A stretch of 64,000 nt of DNA, taken from contig JARYMF010000002.1 in the NCBI GenBank assembly GCA_029907255.1, positions 124,001 through 188,000 on the forward strand. Reading direction: 5' to 3'. The DNA is from Armatimonadota bacterium. Its GTDB lineage: Bacteria; Armatimonadota; UBA5829; DTJY01. The notes below the pieces were generated by a model that had not been told where the DNA came from, made no database searches, and saw only the letters and a list, made by a program, of their open reading frames with translations. Positions 1 through 8,794 of this stretch are shown here, one piece after another; within the stretch, counting starts at the first letter, position 1; each line of letters begins with the position of its first letter. The position numbers and the translations under genes were made by a program.

Positions 1-1
1 C

Positions 2-2404
2 TGTGTCATGGCACTAAATCTCAAGACCAATGTTCCCGAAATTCCAGGGGTGAACACCCATCTCAGAGCCATGTGCTATCCAAAATTTGGCTTCGAGGGT
101 GCAAAGGTTGCCGTCATAGCATGTCCTTTCAGCGAAATGCGAAGCATTATGCAAGATGTCGTGCTGTCATCTAATGACCTGCCACATTCTAGCTTAGGCG
201 GCCCATGGGCGCTTGACCAAGAAATCAATAGAGGCTCTTACATATTTAACTTCGACGGCATAAGCGAGGAAACGGTTGACGAATGGATAGCTTTGGCAAA
301 GAAATACGGAATGACCCAGATTGATTTTCACGGCGGTTCGTCCTTTCGCTTTGGCGACTGCCAGCCAAATCCTCAGCGCTATCCCAAAGGGCGCGCAAGC
401 TTGAAGGCAGTCATTGATAAGCTCCATGCTGCAGGTTTGAAAGCTGGTCTGCACCCATATGCCTTTTTCATTGCAAAAGATTGTCCTTGGGTAACGCCGG
501 TGCCCGACCCGCGGCTTGCGAAAGATGCCGCGTTTACCTTGGCAGAAGATATTGCGGAAGATTCAAATGCCATTCCTGTTGTGGAACCAACTGATAAGAT
601 GTCTGCAGTTACGGGTTTCTTTGTTCGAAATAGCGTTACACTTCAAATAGATGATGAGTTAATAACATATTCTGGCGTATCAAAAGAGCCGCCGTATTCT
701 TTTACTGGTTGTAAAAGAGGTGCATATGGGACAAAAGTTTCGGCGCACAAGAAGGGGGCGAAGGTTCACCACCTTAAAGAATGTTTCTTCCTCTTTGCGC
801 CCGATGGCGATTCCACCCTGCTTGCGGAAGTGGCAAAATCAATCGCCGACACGTTCAACGAGTGCGGCTTTGATATGATGTATCTTGATGCTTTGGATGG
901 CGAGGATGTGCTTGGGGGTGGAGAATATGGCTGGCACTATGGGTCCAAGTTCGTGTTTGAAATATGTAAGCATCTAAAAAAGCCTGCACTGATGGAAATG
1001 AGCACTTTCCGCCACCACCTTTGGTACGTGCGATCACGTATCGGAGCTTGGGACCATCCAACCCGAAGCTATAAGAGGTTTATCGATCTTCATTGCCGCG
1101 ACAATGAAAAAGGTAAGTACATTTTTATGCCGGTGCATCTCGGCTGGTGGCATATAATTACCGGTGAAGGTCCTGCCGCGATTCAGAATGAGCGTACTTA
1201 TCCAGATGACATTGAGTATCTTCTTTGCAAAGCTTTGGGAAATGACGCAAGCCTTTCCTTGACTGGTTTTGGACCAGCAACACCTGGTTATCAAAGGCTT
1301 GCGACATTATTCCATAACTATGAGAATCTGCGCCATATGGGTTATTTCTCCGAAAAAGTTAAGGCGCAGTTGCGCGAACCAGGTAAGGAGTTTACCTTAG
1401 AGAAGAACGGCGATAAGTGGCAGTTTCGCCGTATGAGCTATAGTGTCCATAAGGTGGATAGCGAGCACACCTCTAAATGGGAAGTGAATAATCCTTTCGC
1501 AAGTCAGCCACTGCGACTCCGCATTGAAGCTCTTTTTTCGGCGGCAGATTATGACTCTCCTGAAAGCATGGTTATTGCAGATTTTAGCAATCCGTCGGAT
1601 TACCCGGACCACGAAGCCGCGCAGAACGTAACAGCGAGTCTTTATGCCTCAACAGACCAAGCAATGGCTGGAAAGCCGTGTGCGGTTTTCACCGCAAAAA
1701 GTGCCCTTCCGAAGCGAGATGCATCTTGGGCGAAGTTTGGCAAGGTACTGAGCCCAGACCTAAATATTGCAGATAAGCAAGCACTTGGAGTATGGGTGTA
1801 TGGCGATGGACAGGGAGAGATTCTCAACCTTCAATTGCTCAGCCCTCCCCATATGGTTGGTGGTATAGCAGACCACTATATTAAGGTTGATTTCAAAGGT
1901 TGGCGCTACTTCGAGCTAATAGAGGCTGAGGGAGGCAACATAGACAATTACTCGTGGCCATATAATGCTGGGGCTGCTGAGCATGGCTACGGCTACCTTT
2001 ATAAAGTATACCGTGAATCGGTAGACTATGGGCATATTGGTTCAATCTCGCTTTGGTGTAATAACCTGCCTCCAGGAAAATCCATAAAATGCCTTCTTAG
2101 TCCAGTTAAGGCTCTTCCTTTGGTTAAGGCAAAGATTAAGAATCCTTCGTTAACGATAGGCGGCAAAACCATTGTTTTTCCTGTCGAAATGGAAAGTGGA
2201 TCATGGCTTGAGTTCAACTCTCTTAGCGACTGTAAACTTTATGCTCCTAATGGTGAATTGATTCGAGAAGTCGAGCCAAGGGGTGACGTTCCCATGCTAT
2301 CGCCTGGCGGTAACAAGGTGGAATTCGATTGCGAAGTGTCCCCAAGCGTTACCCCGAGGGTAAAGGTTACCATAATAGCTAGTGGCGACTTGATAGGAGA
2401 ATGA
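2..2404 (+). CDS. glycoside-hydrolase-like TIM-barrel protein, 5'-partial
   Basis: The reading frame is already open at the window edge. The first ATG is at base 8, but the text after it reads like the middle of a larger protein, so the true start probably lies upstream. No signal peptide is visible in the part present. Residues about 90-460 (numbered from base 8) carry barrel-type strands, including an acidic motif DMMYLDALDG near 290 that resembles the catalytic strand of GH27/36/101-like clans. A small beta-rich module near 198-256 (IDDELITYSG, then CKRGAYGT) appears to be inserted in the barrel. The C-terminal 300 residues look like beta-sandwich carbohydrate-associated domains. Two bases separate its stop from the SIS gene start, so the two are probably co-transcribed. 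A role in polysaccharide handling is inferred; I do not recognise the exact family. Confidence 0.75.
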   Translation, partial: CVMALNLKTNVPEIPGVNTHLRAMCYPKFGFEGAKVAVIACPFSEMRSIMQDVVLSSNDLPHSSLGGPWALDQEINRGSYIFNFDGISEETVDEWIALAKKYGMTQIDFHGGSSFRFGDCQPNPQRYPKGRASLKAVIDKLHAAGLKAGLHPYAFFIAKDCPWVTPVPDPRLAKDAAFTLAEDIAEDSNAIPVVEPTDKMSAVTGFFVRNSVTLQIDDELITYSGVSKEPPYSFTGCKRGAYGTKVSAHKKGAKVHHLKECFFLFAPDGDSTLLAEVAKSIADTFNECGFDMMYLDALDGEDVLGGGEYGWHYGSKFVFEICKHLKKPALMEMSTFRHHLWYVRSRIGAWDHPTRSYKRFIDLHCRDNEKGKYIFMPVHLGWWHIITGEGPAAIQNERTYPDDIEYLLCKALGNDASLSLTGFGPATPGYQRLATLFHNYENLRHMGYFSEKVKAQLREPGKEFTLEKNGDKWQFRRMSYSVHKVDSEHTSKWEVNNPFASQPLRLRIEALFSAADYDSPESMVIADFSNPSDYPDHEAAQNVTASLYASTDQAMAGKPCAVFTAKSALPKRDASWAKFGKVLSPDLNIADKQALGVWVYGDGQGEILNLQLLSPPHMVGGIADHYIKVDFKGWRYFELIEAEGGNIDNYSWPYNAGAAEHGYGYLYKVYRESVDYGHIGSISLWCNNLPPGKSIKCLLSPVKALPLVKAKIKNPSLTIGGKTIVFPVEMESGSWLEFNSLSDCKLYAPNGELIREVEPRGDVPMLSPGGNKVEFDCEVSPSVTPRVKVTIIASGDLIGE

Positions 2405-2405
2405 A

Positions 2406-3146
2406 ATGTTAGCAAAAAGTTATATTCAGACCCTCCACAGCCTCCTTGATCGCATTGCCGATGAGCAGATGGCGAACATCCGTAGGGCGGGCGAAATGAT
2501 AGCCGATACTTGGGCTTCGGGTGGAGCCGTGTTCATCACTGACATGGGGCATGGGGTTGCTTCCGAGCTTACTGGTCGAGCTGGTGGTTTAATGGCGCTA
2601 AGGAGGTTTGGCTTCTCCATGCACCTAGACAATCCAATTGCCGATTGTCAACGCAACCGCCCAAGAAACGAACCTATTGAGGTGGATTTAGAACAGATTC
2701 GCACGGCAGTTCGCACTAGCCAACTAAGACCAGGTGACTTGGTGCTTGTCGGTTCGGTTTCGGGGCGGAACAAGTGGCCGATTGAAGTGGCGATGGAGTG
2801 CCGGAGGCTCGGGGTTAAAGTCATAGTTCTCACATCCTTGGAATACACGTCGCAGGTCAATTCTTTGCATCCCTCGGGCAAGAAGCTTTCAGACGTTGGC
2901 GACCTTGTCATTGACATATGCGCCCCGTATGGCGATGCTTCCCAGGAAGTAGATGGACTCCCTGTAAAAGTCCTTCCAGTTTCGGGCATTGGATTCATTG
3001 CCATCCTTTGGATGATTTGCGGAGAGGCAATCGAGAAGATGCTCGAAAAAGGGTTGCGGCCACATGTTTACATGAGCAACAACCGCGACGGTGGCCCTGA
3101 ATTTAACGAAAGGGAGCTTGCCGAATACAACAAGGTGGGTTATTAG
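2406..3146 (+). CDS. SIS-domain sugar-phosphate-binding protein
   Basis: This 246-residue cytoplasmic protein has a single SIS (sugar isomerase) domain. It shows the phosphosugar-binding patterns VFITDMGHG near residue 40 and GDLVLVGSVSGRNKWP near residue 115, plus a C-terminal helical segment. It resembles the UPF0309/GmhA-like group, whose members bind phosphorylated sugars or amino sugars; the exact substrate cannot be read from the sequence. The ribosome-binding site GGAGA overlaps the end of the upstream barrel gene and the start lies two bases past its stop, so translation is probably coupled. A second SIS protein lies at 7451. Together they suggest amino-sugar or heptose-type metabolism fed by the neighbouring extracellular enzymes. 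Confidence 0.85.
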   Translation: MLAKSYIQTLHSLLDRIADEQMANIRRAGEMIADTWASGGAVFITDMGHGVASELTGRAGGLMALRRFGFSMHLDNPIADCQRNRPRNEPIEVDLEQIRTAVRTSQLRPGDLVLVGSVSGRNKWPIEVAMECRRLGVKVIVLTSLEYTSQVNSLHPSGKKLSDVGDLVIDICAPYGDASQEVDGLPVKVLPVSGIGFIAILWMICGEAIEKMLEKGLRPHVYMSNNRDGGPEFNERELAEYNKVGY

Positions 3147-3351
3147 TTCGGTTTGCCATACTGTGGTATATCAACCTTATGTGAATCACTTGCTGTTTTA
3201 AAAATGCTCCTCACGACTTTTGCGATTTTGAAACGTGATATCAGGAGAATCTGTCACTCTCATTTTGAATTCTTAGCGGTAAAGGCAAAATATATACTTG
3301 TGCCAACGCTAGGTGCTGTTTAACCTCAAAATGGTCATAGAGGAGGACTAT

Positions 3352-3384
3352 ATGTTGGCGAAATTGAATCTACATTTGACGTGA
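3352..3384 (+). CDS. possible 10-residue leader peptide
   Basis: An ATG with a strong ribosome-binding site (GAGGAGG, five bases upstream) opens a ten-codon frame reading MLAKLNLHLT and ends 22 bases before the start of the beta-helix gene. It is immediately followed by a small hairpin CTCC-TTTA-GGAG (about 3388-3399) that contains part of the beta-helix gene's own ribosome-binding site. This is the layout of a translated leader controlling access to the downstream site, but there is no homology support and it could be chance. Confidence 0.3.
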   Translation: MLAKLNLHLT

Positions 3385-3406
3385 ATTCTCCTTTAGGAGC
3401 GCGAGG

Positions 3407-5416
3407 ATGAAAGATACATTTTTCGCCGCTTTGTTTCTCCTCACTTTGTGCAGTTTTGCTAATGCAGATTTCTACGTTGCGCCAAATGGTAATGACGAAA
3501 ATCCCGGGACAAAATCGAAGCCATTTGCTACCCTTGAGCGAGCCCGAGATGCAATCCGCGTCTTGAAAGAGAGCGCAGGCCTTCCGTCGGGAGGAATAAC
3601 GGTATGGATAAGAGGTGGCGATTACCAGAGGGACAGTGCATTTCAACTGACTGCCGAGGATTCAGGTACAAAGGAGTCGCCCATTGTCTACCGGTCTTAC
3701 TTCGGCGAAAGAGTTCGTTTAATTGGTGGGCTAAAAGTCAAAGGATTTAAGCCTCTGAATAAACAATGTGACCCATCAATTCTTCCGTCAATTCAGCCAA
3801 AGGCTCGCAGCAAAATATTCACAGTCAATCTTCGGGAGCTGGGAGTGGCTGATTTCGGAAGGTTATCCCCACGAGGTTTTGGGAGGGCTTCAACTCCTGC
3901 ACACTTGGAGCTGTTTTTTAATGGAATGCCCATGACCCTTGCGCGCTGGCCCAATGACGCTTGGGCGAAGATTGCCGATGTTCCGAATGGTCCCCAAGGC
4001 GGGAGATTCACCTATCATGAAAGCCGACCTAGCCGATGGAGCAAGGCGGCGGATATTTGGTTGCATGGTTATTGGACGTGGGATTGGGCAGATTCTTATG
4101 TTAAGGTGAGGGCGATTGATACGCGGGCGAAAGAAATTATTACCGAAGAACCCCACGGAGTGTATGGGTATAAGGCTGGTGCCAGATATTATGCGCTAAA
4201 CCTGCTTGAGGAGCTAGATCAGCCTGGTGAATACTATATCGACCGTGTATCTGGAATCCTTTACTTCTGGCCGCCAGGTCCTCTCGACAAAGCAGAGGTA
4301 ATGGTTTCGCTTCTAGAACAGCCAATAATGAGGCTGGAAAATGTGCAACATCTAACTGTTCGCGGGCTCACGTTTGAATGCACCAGAGGCAATGGGGTTG
4401 AAATCAAAGGGTGTTCGGATGTCCTAATCGCCGGTTGCACCCTTTCCAATATTGGAAATACAGCTGTAGTCATTACAGGCTCTGTTAAAAGCGGCGTGTT
4501 GTCATGCAATCTTTCGCACATCGGCGATACTGGAATTTCAATTTCGTGCGGTGACCGTCAAACGCTTAATCCTGGCCAGTGCTTTGCCGTGAACAACTAC
4601 ATTCGAGACTTCAGCAGATGGACGAGAACATACCATCCGGCCATTAGCCTCCATGGAGTTGGCAATCGTGCGGCACATAACTTAATATGCTATGCACCCC
4701 ATAGCGCCATACTGTTCGGCGGAAACGACCATATAATGGAGTTTAACGAAGTGCATCATGTTTGCATGGAAACCAGCGACGCCGGTGCCTTTTATGCAGG
4801 TCGTGATTTCTCTTGGCAAGGGAACGTGATAAGATACAACTTCTTCCACCATATGGGCACGGCTGACGTTCGCTCAGTATATCTTGACGACAACCTAAGC
4901 GGGGTGCAAGTTTATGGCAATGTCTTCTACAAAGCGAAGATGGGGGTGTGCATAGGCGGTGGTCGGAATAATGTGGTGGAAAACAATATTTTCGTGGATT
5001 GTGAGCCGTCGGTGCATATAGATAACCGTGGCCAAAACTGGGCAAAGCCGACTGTTGATGGCTATATGAAGCAACAACTTGAGGCAGTGCCATATAGGGA
5101 GTTACCTTGGAAGGAACGCTACCCCATGCTACTCATGATTTATGATGATGACCCTGGTGCACCGAAGTATAATAAGATTGAGCGCAACATCTCATTTGGC
5201 GGCAAGTGGTTGAATATCTACAGCAAAAACTATGATTCTACTATCTCAATTAAGGATAATCTGGTAGATGTTGACCCCTGCTTTGTGGATGCCGCTTCAA
5301 TGAAATTTCAGCTCAAGGATAACTCGCCTGCTTTTAAGCTTGGTTTCAAGCGTATACCCTTTGAGAAAATAGGACTCTATAAGGATAAGTATCGCAGAGT
5401 CTTGCCACCAAAGTAA
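3407..5416 (+). CDS. secreted right-handed parallel beta-helix protein
   Basis: This 669-residue protein begins with a clear signal peptide (MKDTFFAALFLL, predicted cleavage after FANA, about residue 20), followed by the motif DFYVAPNGNDENPGT. That motif is typical of DUF1565/beta-helix polysaccharide-active proteins. Residues about 300-560 contain rungs of a right-handed helix, with repeats such as NVVENNIFVD and NVFYKAKMGVCIGG. The fold is used by pectate lyases and other polysaccharide lyases and hydrolases; the catalytic type cannot be assigned. The ribosome-binding site AGGAG is partly inside a short hairpin. The gene sits between two SIS genes and ahead of a TPR membrane protein, which suggests export to the periplasm or cell surface for glycan processing. 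Confidence 0.85.
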   Translation: MKDTFFAALFLLTLCSFANADFYVAPNGNDENPGTKSKPFATLERARDAIRVLKESAGLPSGGITVWIRGGDYQRDSAFQLTAEDSGTKESPIVYRSYFGERVRLIGGLKVKGFKPLNKQCDPSILPSIQPKARSKIFTVNLRELGVADFGRLSPRGFGRASTPAHLELFFNGMPMTLARWPNDAWAKIADVPNGPQGGRFTYHESRPSRWSKAADIWLHGYWTWDWADSYVKVRAIDTRAKEIITEEPHGVYGYKAGARYYALNLLEELDQPGEYYIDRVSGILYFWPPGPLDKAEVMVSLLEQPIMRLENVQHLTVRGLTFECTRGNGVEIKGCSDVLIAGCTLSNIGNTAVVITGSVKSGVLSCNLSHIGDTGISISCGDRQTLNPGQCFAVNNYIRDFSRWTRTYHPAISLHGVGNRAAHNLICYAPHSAILFGGNDHIMEFNEVHHVCMETSDAGAFYAGRDFSWQGNVIRYNFFHHMGTADVRSVYLDDNLSGVQVYGNVFYKAKMGVCIGGGRNNVVENNIFVDCEPSVHIDNRGQNWAKPTVDGYMKQQLEAVPYRELPWKERYPMLLMIYDDDPGAPKYNKIERNISFGGKWLNIYSKNYDSTISIKDNLVDVDPCFVDAASMKFQLKDNSPAFKLGFKRIPFEKIGLYKDKYRRVLPPK

Positions 5417-5425
5417 TGCCAAGTC

Positions 5426-7318
5426 ATGCGAAAATCCATTGCCACACGAATAAGTCATAAGAAAGCACAATATCTAGGCATATTAACTATTGTTCTCCTA
5501 ACGGCTGCTGCCTACGTTCCAGCAATGCAGGCTGATTTTATTTGGGATGATGACGTTTATGTCACGAAGAATCCCCTTGTAATATTTCCTGGCGGTTTGA
5601 AGAAGATATGGTTTTCGCTTGATTCCCCGTCCCAATATTTCCCGCTCGTATACTCAATGTTTCGAGTCGAATATGCCCTTTGGGGGTTGAACCCAGTTGG
5701 CTACCATGTAGTGAATATAGCACTTCATGTCATAAATGCACTTCTCGTTTGGGCTGTATTAAGCTATCTTCGGGTTCGAGGTTCATGGCTCGCTGCTGTC
5801 CTTTGGGCTCTCCACCCAGTGAATGTGGAGTCGGTCGCTTGGATAACTGAACGAAAGAACACGCTTTCCACGCTTTTTTACCTCCTGGCAATAATTGCCT
5901 GGGTGAAATTCATAGATAAAGAGACCAAACGTGCTTGGGGATATTACGTCCTATCGCTGGGTTTGTATGCGCTTGCGCTTTTTGCAAAAACAACCGCATG
6001 TACTCTCCCCGTAGCATTGTTTCTAATATGGTGGTTGCGAAGAAATAAAGCAATTGAAGGTCACTCACATGGGCTTAATCATAATTTGGTTGGCAAGCAT
6101 GAAGCAGCCGCTTCAAGCTTTGCTAATGATGGCATAGCGAGAAGGATAGTCCAATTGGTTCCATTTTTGGCGCTCGGATTTACAATGGGGCTTATCTCCA
6201 TATGGTGGGAGCAGCATCATCAGGGCACAGCAGGGCCGGAGTTTGCATTCACTCCTGTTGAGCGTCTCTTAATCGCCAGCAGAGCCATCTGGTTCTACAT
6301 AGCAAAACTTATATGGCCAGCCCGATTAGCGTTTAGTTACCCAAGATGGGATATCAATGCATCCGACCCAAATCAGTATATTTGGATTGTAGCATGCATA
6401 GTTGCCGTGGTTGTGCTGTGGAAATGGAGACAGTCGCTAGGTAAAGAATCGTTAGCTGCTATTATCTTTTTTGTGTCAGCCCTTGCGCCAACTCTGGGTT
6501 TTATTTCCATTTATACATTCAAGTATTCATTTGTTGCGGACCACTATCAGTATGTTGCTTGCATAGGCCCCATAGCGCTCTTTAGTGGGGCAATCATCAG
6601 CAGATTTAAAGCACGTAATATTCTGAGAAACGCGATTCCGGCTGTCATCATTTCAGTGCTTGCAATTCTTACTTGGCGGCAAGCCCACATCTACAAGAAT
6701 GAAGAGGTCCTATGGCGTGATACAATTGCGAAGAACCCAAAAAGTTCAATGGCGTACAATAATCTTGCAAATTATCTAGCAAACAATCAAAGGCTTGATG
6801 AAGCGCTCGTGATATTCGGAGAAGTACTCAAACGCAGGCCCAAAGACCCCAATTCCTACTACAACATTGCTGGGGTTTTAATGGCTCAAGGGTATATTGA
6901 ACAGGCAAAGGAATGGTATTTAAAGTCGCTAGAAATTGATCCTAGCTTCGGTCGTAGCCATGCCAACCTGGCAGTGATATTGAACATGGAGGGAAAGCTT
7001 TCCGAGGCAATCTCTCACCTGCAAAAGGCGGCGGCTTTCGTTCCAAATAATCCTGAGATACGATATAATCTTGCCTGTTTGTTAGCAGAACAGGGGGACC
7101 TAGATGGAGCCATTGAACAATACCGTGAAGCTGTTCGCCTGGCTCCGTGGATGGTTGAGGCGCAATGCCATCTGGGGCAAAATCTGCTTCGTATTGGCAG
7201 AGTAAAAGAAGCCATCTCTCACTTTGAAACAGCCCTTCGCTTTAAGCCTGATTACCTCGAAGCCCAAAGTGCTCTTGAGGAGGCTAGAGATTTGTTAGTA
7301 AAAGAAAACAACCGCTGA
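5426..7318 (+). CDS. multi-pass GT-C-like membrane protein with C-terminal TPRs
   Basis: The protein has 630 residues. The first 425 residues contain about ten hydrophobic segments, and the first loop after TM1 carries an acidic stretch FIWDDDVYVTKNP. This pattern is found in GT-C-fold glycosyltransferases and in TMTC-type proteins, where the acidic pair is catalytic. Residues about 435-625 form five tetratricopeptide repeats (starting NPKSSMAYNNLANYLA). TMTC family members transfer sugars from lipid carriers to proteins, and bacterial homologues are mostly uncharacterised. The gene starts ten bases after the beta-helix gene with no clear ribosome-binding site, so it is probably translated by coupling. 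Protein or surface glycosylation is inferred. Confidence 0.8.
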   Translation: MRKSIATRISHKKAQYLGILTIVLLTAAAYVPAMQADFIWDDDVYVTKNPLVIFPGGLKKIWFSLDSPSQYFPLVYSMFRVEYALWGLNPVGYHVVNIALHVINALLVWAVLSYLRVRGSWLAAVLWALHPVNVESVAWITERKNTLSTLFYLLAIIAWVKFIDKETKRAWGYYVLSLGLYALALFAKTTACTLPVALFLIWWLRRNKAIEGHSHGLNHNLVGKHEAAASSFANDGIARRIVQLVPFLALGFTMGLISIWWEQHHQGTAGPEFAFTPVERLLIASRAIWFYIAKLIWPARLAFSYPRWDINASDPNQYIWIVACIVAVVVLWKWRQSLGKESLAAIIFFVSALAPTLGFISIYTFKYSFVADHYQYVACIGPIALFSGAIISRFKARNILRNAIPAVIISVLAILTWRQAHIYKNEEVLWRDTIAKNPKSSMAYNNLANYLANNQRLDEALVIFGEVLKRRPKDPNSYYNIAGVLMAQGYIEQAKEWYLKSLEIDPSFGRSHANLAVILNMEGKLSEAISHLQKAAAFVPNNPEIRYNLACLLAEQGDLDGAIEQYREAVRLAPWMVEAQCHLGQNLLRIGRVKEAISHFETALRFKPDYLEAQSALEEARDLLVKENNR

Positions 7319-7322
7319 CTTG

Positions 7323-7351
7323 TTGAAACAATGGGTTTGTAGTAGTATTCT
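7323..7351 (+). promoter_or_regulatory. sigma-70-type promoter for the second SIS gene
   Basis: TTGAAA (7323-7328), a 17-base spacer and TATTCT (7346-7351) make a good housekeeping-type promoter in the 130-base gap. The predicted transcript would begin near 7358 and carry a small hairpin (TTGCCT at 7399 with AGGCAA at 7413) before the start codon of the SIS gene. Confidence 0.45.
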
Positions 7352-7450
7352 ATTTTGAGTGCTTTTGGGGCATTTTTAGTTAAACTGTTTAAGATAACTT
7401 GCCTGGGATTTTAGGCAATCTCGGAGTATTTTAATAGCGGGGGACGAAAT

Positions 7451-8497
7451 ATGGCGTTTCTTGATGAGGTAAAGGAGAAAAGCAAGGTTCTACGTGATTT
7501 AATAGCATTTTACCGACGAGATGAGGGCCGTAGCCTTTTAGAAAAGCTATGGGCAATGGCCTCACGAAGGCCGAGAAGCTTTATATTCACTGGCATGGGC
7601 ACTTCTGAATTTGTTTCCCAGGTATTGGTTGAATATTTATCTAAAAAATCGCCTGTGCCTTTTGTTTTTTGGGAGGCCGGCGAACTGCTCCACTATGGTA
7701 TCGAAAGCATTCGAGATGATGATGTTGTCATTGCCGTGTCGCAATCTGGTGAAAGCATAGAAACGCGTCGCATTACCGAACATCTTTCCTATCACTTACG
7801 GCTGGTGGCGGTTACAAACAATCCTGAAAGCTATATGGCACGCTACTCTAGAGTTAACCTTCCAATGCTTGCAGGCAAGGAGGCATCTATTTCGAATAAG
7901 ACCTATTCAAACAGTATGGCTCTAATGCTCCTTATCGGGCGGGCATTGATTGGAGAAGATTACGATGAGGTGCTTGCCAACCTTGAACAAGTTGCTAATG
8001 AAATGGATCGGTTCCTTGCCGAGCGTCAGAATGAAATTGCTCAAGCCGCAGAGTTGCTTCGGGATGCGACTTTTGTATACTTCATATCTCGCGGGCCATC
8101 CCTTGCAGCTGCTAGGCAAGCTGGCTTGACTTACCAAGAGGGTGTGCGTATTTTTACCTCAGTCCTTCCGGGTGGAAGTTTTCGCCATGGGCCCTTCGAG
8201 ATAGTGGGGCAGGGACACTACGCAATTATGTTTGCCTCCGATGGGCATGGCGGCGACTTGGTAAGAAACATGGCACTTGAGATGGCAGAACTTGGTAGTA
8301 AAGTTGTTTTATTTACATCCAAAAATGCCGGTGAACACAAAAACCTGTTAAATATTGTGCTGATGCCTGCTGCTCCCGAACTTTTCCCACTTGCCTGTGC
8401 GCTTCCTCAAGAACTCCTTCTTTACCGTATGGCCGCAGACCGAGGATGGGAAGCGGGCGTTTTCCAACGTGGAAGTAAGGTAACTTTGCGAGAATAA
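7451..8497 (+). CDS. double-SIS-domain aminosugar isomerase/deaminase-like protein
   Basis: This 348-residue protein has two SIS domains, like the isomerase half of GlmS or AgaS/FrlB-type deaminases. The first domain has FTGMGTSEFVSQ (about 48) and VSQSGESIETRR (about 97), the typical phosphosugar-binding serines. The second has FISRGPSLAAARQAG (about 200) and LPGGSFRHGPFE, the usual catalytic-region motif. The N-terminal glutamine amidotransferase of GlmS is absent, so it should use free ammonia, or act as a deaminase or deglycase; the substrate is unknown. It has its own promoter and a GGGGGACGA region upstream of the ATG. Confidence 0.88.
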   Translation: MAFLDEVKEKSKVLRDLIAFYRRDEGRSLLEKLWAMASRRPRSFIFTGMGTSEFVSQVLVEYLSKKSPVPFVFWEAGELLHYGIESIRDDDVVIAVSQSGESIETRRITEHLSYHLRLVAVTNNPESYMARYSRVNLPMLAGKEASISNKTYSNSMALMLLIGRALIGEDYDEVLANLEQVANEMDRFLAERQNEIAQAAELLRDATFVYFISRGPSLAAARQAGLTYQEGVRIFTSVLPGGSFRHGPFEIVGQGHYAIMFASDGHGGDLVRNMALEMAELGSKVVLFTSKNAGEHKNLLNIVLMPAAPELFPLACALPQELLLYRMAADRGWEAGVFQRGSKVTLRE

Positions 8498-8520
8498 CAA
8501 CGGAGGCCTGATAAAAAGAA

Positions 8521-8538
8521 ACCCACCTTTCGGTGGGT
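8521..8538. terminator. short hairpin after the SIS gene
   Basis: ACCCACC-TTTC-GGTGGGT is a perfect 7-bp stem. It is preceded by an A-rich run but not followed by a T-run on the plus strand, so termination would be more efficient for transcripts on the minus strand. It is probably the 3' end of the SIS transcript, with uncertain efficiency. Confidence 0.45.
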
Positions 8539-8731
8539 CCGTTATGCTGCTATTGTCCTAAGGCACAACGAAGAAGATTCTTGCAATCACCCAATTAAAT
8601 TATGAACGATTTTTGTGAAATCTTGAGATAAATTCTGCTCCTCGGCAAGAAAAAAGCTAGAATTAACATCCTGGGTATTTCCTTAATCTAGCCATTAAGA
8701 AGGAATGGACACTTTATATGCTTAATGTGAC

Positions 8732-8754
8732 TGCAAAAATGTTTTGCATTTTTT
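8732..8754 (+). terminator. attenuator-like terminator before the TAT oxidoreductase gene
   Basis: TGCAAAA (8732-8738), a three-base loop and TTTTGCA (8742-8748) are followed by a run of T to 8754. The hairpin sits only 40 bases upstream of the oxidoreductase start at 8795, with about 200 bases of non-coding sequence before it. A terminator at this position acts either on an upstream transcript or as an attenuator in the leader. The AT-rich 7-bp stem is moderately weak. Confidence 0.45.
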
Positions 8755-8794
8755 AATTGTATTGAATCCTAATCTTTTGAAAGGATTGATTGCA

